A stretch of 64,000 bases of DNA from assembly GCF_003815975.1 (NCBI RefSeq), contig NZ_CP033932.1:4631501-4695500 (forward strand), written 5' to 3'. The translations under genes were made by a program, and so were the position numbers. Positions within the stretch are counted from its first letter, which is position 1, and every line of letters starts with the position of its first letter. This document shows positions 59,959 to 64,000 of this stretch, piece after piece. The notes beneath the pieces are model-generated. The model saw only the letters and a list, made by a program, of their open reading frames with translations, was not told where the DNA came from and ran no database searches. The stretch comes from Chryseobacterium bernardetii (lineage in GTDB: Bacteria; Bacteroidota; Bacteroidia; Flavobacteriales; Weeksellaceae).

Positions 59959-60192
59959 ATGACAGATATCAACGAAAAAATTTGTTCATACATTACAAAA
60001 AAATGGCTAATTCCTTGGCTTCAAGAAGGCAAGTCACAAACTTCTTTTGCAAAAAATCATGGTGTTGAAGAAAGCACTATTAGAAAAATAAAAAGTGAAG
60101 AAACTTACAGAATACCTGTTGAAACACTTTTTAAAATATGTGAAGCAAGAAAAATTAGTTTATCTGATTTCTTTAAACTTATAAATGAATAA
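59959..60192 (+). CDS. Small HTH (XRE/Cro-like) regulator (77 aa)
   Basis: ATG at 59959 (MTDINEKICSYITKKW) is preferred to the frame's first ATG at 59923. The protein is one helix-turn-helix domain: QTSFAKNHGVEESTIRKIKSEETYRIPVETLFKICEARKISLSDFFKLI. It is the first gene of the AT-rich segment and just before the two-TM protein and Gabija genes, so it may regulate the island. A terminator overlaps its stop codon, making it a separate transcript. Confidence 0.8.
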   Translation: MTDINEKICSYITKKWLIPWLQEGKSQTSFAKNHGVEESTIRKIKSEETYRIPVETLFKICEARKISLSDFFKLINE

Positions 60193-60216
60193 TCCCGATG
60201 AAAGTTGGGATTTTTT
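60191..60216 (+). terminator. Terminator overlapping the HTH gene stop
   Basis: AATCCC pairs with GGGATT around a 10-nt loop, followed by six T residues. The stem begins within the stop codon (60190-60192). Confidence 0.75.
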
Positions 60217-60261
60217 GTGATGAAATTTTCGAAATCTTAATAAATTCCGTGAAAGTACTGA

Positions 60262-60291
60262 TTGAAAATTTTAAGAGGTTTTTTATTTTTG
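60262..60291 (+). promoter_or_regulatory. Near-consensus promoter before the two-TM gene
   Basis: TTG (60262-60264), a 19-bp spacer and TATTTTTG (60284-60291) match the Bacteroidetes -33/-7 pattern (TTG-N19-TAnnTTTG). The start codon is 47 bp downstream. It is the best promoter in the window by eye. Confidence 0.7.
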
Positions 60292-60337
60292 GTGTTTACA
60301 GTAAATTAAAATCATTATCGATACAATACACTTAAAT

Positions 60338-61099
60338 ATGGAAAAAAATTTCAGAAATATACTTATAGGACTTTCAATATTTACGCTTTTATTATTTTTT
60401 ATAGATTCATATTTTGATATTTCTAATTTGGAAAAAGATCAAAGTATAATCTTCGATTCTGATAAATTGCAACAGTACGTTCGAGGATTGGCACTTTCTT
60501 TATTAATCCTTATTATTACAATAGCTATTATTGAAATTTATATTAGAAATCTTCAAGAAATTAAAAGAAAAGAAGAAAGAACCGCACAATTAAATAAAGC
60601 TATAAAACTATTAGTATTATCATTAAAGGCTTATCAAAAAAAATTATATTTTTTGTTATACGATGACTCAAGAAAAGACATGATAAATTACTCTCCAAAT
60701 TTTCCTTTTAAATATCTGGCAAATATTTTTGATAAAAATATTAATTTAAGCAGCACCTTTTTAATTAAAACTAGACTAAAGGATTATAATTATGCTTATA
60801 ATCAATTTAAATCAGAACTCTGGTCAGTTTATTTAAATAGCAATCTACCAACAAATAGTAATTTATACATTATTTTAAACGAATTAGTAGAGAATTTAGA
60901 AGAGAATGAAAACTTTGAAAGCCTAATGGATTATTCTCAAAATCCTAAACTTCAAGAATTTACTTTAAACCTAATTCGTGAATCGAAAGTCAACATTGAA
61001 GTAACAGCTAGCAATGCGCTGAATCCCTATATATATCTATATAAATCCATCAATTCTATTTTAAATTTCAAGGAAAAAATTGAAGAGATTATAATCTAA
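60338..61099 (+). CDS. Membrane protein with two N-terminal TM helices (253 aa), island accessory gene
   Basis: Two TM helices are clear (NILIGLSIFTLLLFFIDSYF near 7-26; GLALSLLILIITIAIIEIYI near 50-69), with a charged cytosolic region behind (KRKEERTAQLNKAIKLLVLSLKAYQKKLYFLL) and an AT-rich, Lys/Asn-rich composition. No domain recognised. Codon use matches the island, not the flanking genes. It is 202 bp before the OLD-family nuclease gene on the same strand, with its own promoter. It could be an unrelated passenger or an added sensor or effector of the defence module. Confidence 0.75.
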   Translation: MEKNFRNILIGLSIFTLLLFFIDSYFDISNLEKDQSIIFDSDKLQQYVRGLALSLLILIITIAIIEIYIRNLQEIKRKEERTAQLNKAIKLLVLSLKAYQKKLYFLLYDDSRKDMINYSPNFPFKYLANIFDKNINLSSTFLIKTRLKDYNYAYNQFKSELWSVYLNSNLPTNSNLYIILNELVENLEENENFESLMDYSQNPKLQEFTLNLIRESKVNIEVTASNALNPYIYLYKSINSILNFKEKIEEIII

Positions 61100-61301
61100 A
61101 AAATAAAACTGTTTTATTTCCTCAACTCGCTGAAGTCTCCTAAATTTGGATATTACTTTCAAATAAATAGTAATTAAATTGTTATAATAAATCATGACAA
61201 GATTTTGATTTATATTTTATGGAAATCCGTAATGAGATTTTTTGTCCTCTTACTATTTTTATATTTTATAAAATACTAAAACCTATTTCCAATATTTAAA
61301 C

Positions 61302-63383
61302 ATGAAAATAACTAAAATTTCAGTCACCAACTTTCGTTTATTAGATAATATTTCAATAAATATAGAAGATGATATAACATTAATTGTTGGAAAAAATAAC
61401 ACTGGAAAAACTTCTCTTTTTGAAATCATTAACTTATTTCTAGGAGGAAAATATAAAATTTCCTTTCATGATTTTTCTCAAAATAGTTATGAAATTTTTG
61501 AAAATTGTTACAAAAAATTTAAAGATGAATTACTTGTTGAAGCTAACGAAGTTGAACGAAATCGACTGGAAAAAGAAATTATCCTGAATATTCCCAGAAT
61601 CACACTAGAAATAAAAATTGAGTATAATAAAAATGAAGATTCTCTAACAAATATAAGCGACTTTATATCTGACTTAGACGATTCAAAAACAGAAGCAACA
61701 ATACTCTTCAAACATGAACCTAGTGATACAATTAATCTTTTTAAAACATTTCATAACAGAGTAAATCAAGATATAAAATTAATTGAATGGCTAAATGAAA
61801 ATATTACTGGATATTATTCCACACGTCTTTTTGGAGGAGATAATTTAATAGAAGATAATGTTTTAAGTAGAATTTCAAAAGTTTTATATTTTGAAAGTAT
61901 TCAAGCATCTAGAAAATTAGATGATATTAAGACAGATAAGAATAGATCATTGGCAGTTGGCTTTTCAGATTATTATCAAAATGTTCATGGTGATCAGGAT
62001 ACTGATGTTGAAGCGCTTAAAAGTACTTTAAAAAAAGTATCTACTGAATTAGATGGAAAATATGAAAAAGTACTTAAAAAAATTCTTGAAAAGCTTAAAT
62101 CATTCGGAGTCGATAAAGAAATTAATATTCCTGAAATAATATTGAAATCTAAATTTGATCCAGAGAGCATAATAAAAAATAATATAAAATATTTTTACAA
62201 AAATGGTGATATCGAACTTCCTGAAAACTATAATGGATTAGGATATAGTAATCTTATTTTTTTGGTTTTAAAAATTGTTTCTTTTATCGAAAATTTCAAA
62301 AAAAATAAAGCGAAGCATGAAACTGAAATCTTAACTATTCTTCTTGAAGAACCAGAAGCGCATCTGCATCCACAGATGCAACAAGTATTTATTGAACAAG
62401 TGAGAGAAACTATTGAAAAAGCTTCTTTAGAAGACAAAATACAAGTACAATTAATTATCAGTACTCATTCTTCTCACATGATTGCTGAAGCTGGTTTAAA
62501 CGTGAAAAGGAGTTTTGAAAGAATTAGATATTTCAACAAATTCAAAAAAGATGGGAAGAATTTTATTGAAGTTAAAGATTTTAATGATTTTAAACATAAA
62601 GAAACTGACAAAGATACATTCAGGTTCTTAAAACAATATCTGAATTTAAATAAATGTGATTTGTTTTTTGCAGATAAAGTTATTATGGTTGAAGGTATAA
62701 CAGAAAAGCTTTTAATGCCATTGTTTATCAAGAAAGTTGCTAAAGAATTGGAAAATGAGTATGTATCAATTATTGAAGTGGGGGGAGCCTATACTCACAA
62801 ATTTAAAGAATTTTTTAAATTTTTAAATACAAAAGTTCTTATTATAACAGATATAGATTCTGTCGATTCTATTACAGGCAAATCTTGTCACGTGTTAAAA
62901 ACTGATGCAATCACAAGTAATTCTACATTATCTATATGGCTTCCTAGGAAAACAAAAATTATAGAGTTATTGGAATTGACTCATGAAGGAAAATTGGATG
63001 AATCTAAGATTATTAGAGTGGCTTTTCAAATTGCTGAAGATAATGAAATATTTGTTGCAAGAAGCTTAGAAAATGCAATTGTAAATTGTAATCAAACATT
63101 TTTTAAAAGCAAATACTCTTCTGAGGAGGGTTTGGAATTAGATGTTCATAAATGCTTTTCATATCAAAAGCTTAAAAACTTAGATGATTTAATTTACATG
63201 GATACAGAAAGGGACCAATCAGAGGTCGATCCTTCATCTAAACAAAAGACAGATTTTACTTTTGATTTGATGACTTTTGATGAAAAAGGCACCACTCTTG
63301 AATGGGAAGTTCCTAAATATATTAAAGAAGGCTTGGAATGGTTAGCAAAAAATGACCACATAGAAATTATAAAAATTGACTAG
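61302..63383 (+). CDS. gajA: OLD-family ATPase/TOPRIM nuclease, Gabija GajA-like (693 aa)
   Basis: The N-terminal ABC-type ATPase has Walker A GKNNTGKT (30-37), a long coiled insert and the signature/Walker B stretch ILLEEPEAHLHPQMQQVF (near 346) with a switch His in ISTHSSHMIAEA. The TOPRIM domain follows: FADKVIMVEGITEKLLMPLF (Glu near 465), EVGGAYTHKFKEF and LIITDIDSVDS (near 516). The next gene, 1 bp on, is a UvrD-like helicase; a class 2 OLD nuclease with an adjacent UvrD/Rep-like helicase is the Gabija defence arrangement. GajA nicks phage DNA when nucleotide pools drop. This copy is longer than the best-studied homologue. Confidence 0.92.
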   Translation: MKITKISVTNFRLLDNISINIEDDITLIVGKNNTGKTSLFEIINLFLGGKYKISFHDFSQNSYEIFENCYKKFKDELLVEANEVERNRLEKEIILNIPRITLEIKIEYNKNEDSLTNISDFISDLDDSKTEATILFKHEPSDTINLFKTFHNRVNQDIKLIEWLNENITGYYSTRLFGGDNLIEDNVLSRISKVLYFESIQASRKLDDIKTDKNRSLAVGFSDYYQNVHGDQDTDVEALKSTLKKVSTELDGKYEKVLKKILEKLKSFGVDKEINIPEIILKSKFDPESIIKNNIKYFYKNGDIELPENYNGLGYSNLIFLVLKIVSFIENFKKNKAKHETEILTILLEEPEAHLHPQMQQVFIEQVRETIEKASLEDKIQVQLIISTHSSHMIAEAGLNVKRSFERIRYFNKFKKDGKNFIEVKDFNDFKHKETDKDTFRFLKQYLNLNKCDLFFADKVIMVEGITEKLLMPLFIKKVAKELENEYVSIIEVGGAYTHKFKEFFKFLNTKVLIITDIDSVDSITGKSCHVLKTDAITSNSTLSIWLPRKTKIIELLELTHEGKLDESKIIRVAFQIAEDNEIFVARSLENAIVNCNQTFFKSKYSSEEGLELDVHKCFSYQKLKNLDDLIYMDTERDQSEVDPSSKQKTDFTFDLMTFDEKGTTLEWEVPKYIKEGLEWLAKNDHIEIIKID

Positions 63384-63384
63384 T

Positions 63385-64000
63385 ATGACAGCATTTGACG
63401 AAGTAAAAGAATGTATTGAGAAAAAATCGAGTTTTGTTGTTGAAGCTGGTGCTGGTTCAGGTAAAACATATTTATTAATCCAAACATTAAATCATTTAAT
63501 TGAATTGCAAGGTGATAATTTGAACTTAAATAATCAAAGTATTATCTGTATTACATATACCAATGTTGCGAAGAATGAAATTATTGAAAGAATTGAATTT
63601 AATGAGCTGGTTAATGTATATACAATTCACGAATTTTTATGGCAATCTATAAAACAATTCCAAAAACAACTTAAAATTGAATTATGCAGACTCAATGAAA
63701 TAAGATATCAAAAAGACGTTGATAATGATAAAGATTCTAAGTATATTAAAAGCTTAAAAGACCGAGTTAATAATATTGAAACAGTATTTTATAATGATTC
63801 CTCTTTTCGTGATTTTGAAAAAGGAGAGTTGCATCATGATGATGTTATCGAATTGGCTAAAATGCTTTTTGAGAATTATTTTTTATTAACATCAATTGTA
63901 GCACAAAAATATCCATATATTTTTATAGACGAATACCAAGATACATCTTTAGATACAGTACAAACTCTAATAGATTTTTTATTAAAAAGGAATGAAAAAT
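63385..64000 (+). CDS. gajB: UvrD/Rep-like helicase, Gabija GajB-like (N-terminal part, cut by window edge)
   Basis: From ATG 63385, one base after the GajA stop, 205 codons are visible. Walker A AGAGSGKT is at residues 21-28, motif Ia is ICITYTNVAKNEI, then VYTIHEF, and Walker B YIFIDEYQDTS near residue 190. These are superfamily 1 helicase motifs of the UvrD type. It is translationally coupled to the OLD-family gene and completes the Gabija pair. The rest lies outside the window, so I cannot check its full length or what follows it. Confidence 0.9.
   Translation, partial: MTAFDEVKECIEKKSSFVVEAGAGSGKTYLLIQTLNHLIELQGDNLNLNNQSIICITYTNVAKNEIIERIEFNELVNVYTIHEFLWQSIKQFQKQLKIELCRLNEIRYQKDVDNDKDSKYIKSLKDRVNNIETVFYNDSSFRDFEKGELHHDDVIELAKMLFENYFLLTSIVAQKYPYIFIDEYQDTSLDTVQTLIDFLLKRNEK

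Overview
The window reads as chromosomal DNA of a flavobacterium of the Weeksellaceae, most likely Chryseobacterium or a close relative. The basis is the gene families (TonB-dependent receptors, AraC-TPR hybrid regulators, DUF2911, DUF1203, large secreted proteins opening with a 'QVGINT' motif, a 'bacteriocin-like' double-glycine peptide), moderate-to-low GC, A-rich leaders without strong Shine-Dalgarno sites, and TAnnTTTG-type -7 promoter elements. The genus is inferred from these traits, not from an rRNA gene; no rRNA or tRNA gene was seen.

Layout. 0-6.4 kb: the start of a LacI regulator (cut by the window edge), a 22-bp perfect palindromic operator, and a divergent operon of TonB receptor, GH100-like glycosidase, P-loop kinase and SLC45-like sugar symporter. 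6.6-11.4 kb: a minus-strand operon of PIG-L deacetylase, an unlisted 34-residue membrane peptide, a sodium:solute symporter and DUF2911, with stop/start overlaps at the first two junctions. 11.5-13.3 kb: PAP2 phosphatase and a VOC protein. 13.4-18.7 kb: an iron/oxidative-stress cluster (two-component system, rubrerythrin-like lipoprotein, MbfA-like ferritin/VIT transporter) bracketed by two DUF2231-like membrane proteins. 19-25.5 kb: DUF1203, a beta-barrel protein, an MBL-rhodanese persulfide-dioxygenase-like protein, a porin and a DASS anion symporter. 25.7-33.6 kb: a TolC/MFP/RND efflux operon with PII-like and DUF2892 genes, beside OsmC, rhodanese and a Crp/Fnr regulator; with the preceding region this suggests thiol, sulfane-sulfur or oxidant handling.

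34-44 kb: a secreted repeat-type protein, two SDR oxidoreductases with an AraC regulator (shared direct-repeat operators), an unlisted double-glycine bacteriocin-like peptide, an acetyltransferase/hydrolase/AraC group and a siderophore-type TonB receptor. 44-48.4 kb: two AraC-TPR membrane regulators of equal length and a short AraC protein. 48.8-57.5 kb: a giant secreted protein locus with four ~423-residue tandem modules, interrupted by one in-frame TAG at 51083-51085. 57.8-59.9 kb: two small HTH proteins and a minus-strand unit of unknown function whose leader contains a striking 108-nt rod-like nested hairpin (59708-59815). 59.9 kb to the end: a markedly AT-rich segment with an HTH protein, a two-TM protein with a near-consensus promoter, and a Gabija-type defence pair (OLD-family ATPase/TOPRIM nuclease plus UvrD-like helicase, the latter cut by the window end).

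The strongest unexplained signals are the rod-like RNA candidate with its downstream unit, the double-glycine peptide, the two-TM gene next to Gabija, and the amber-interrupted adhesin.
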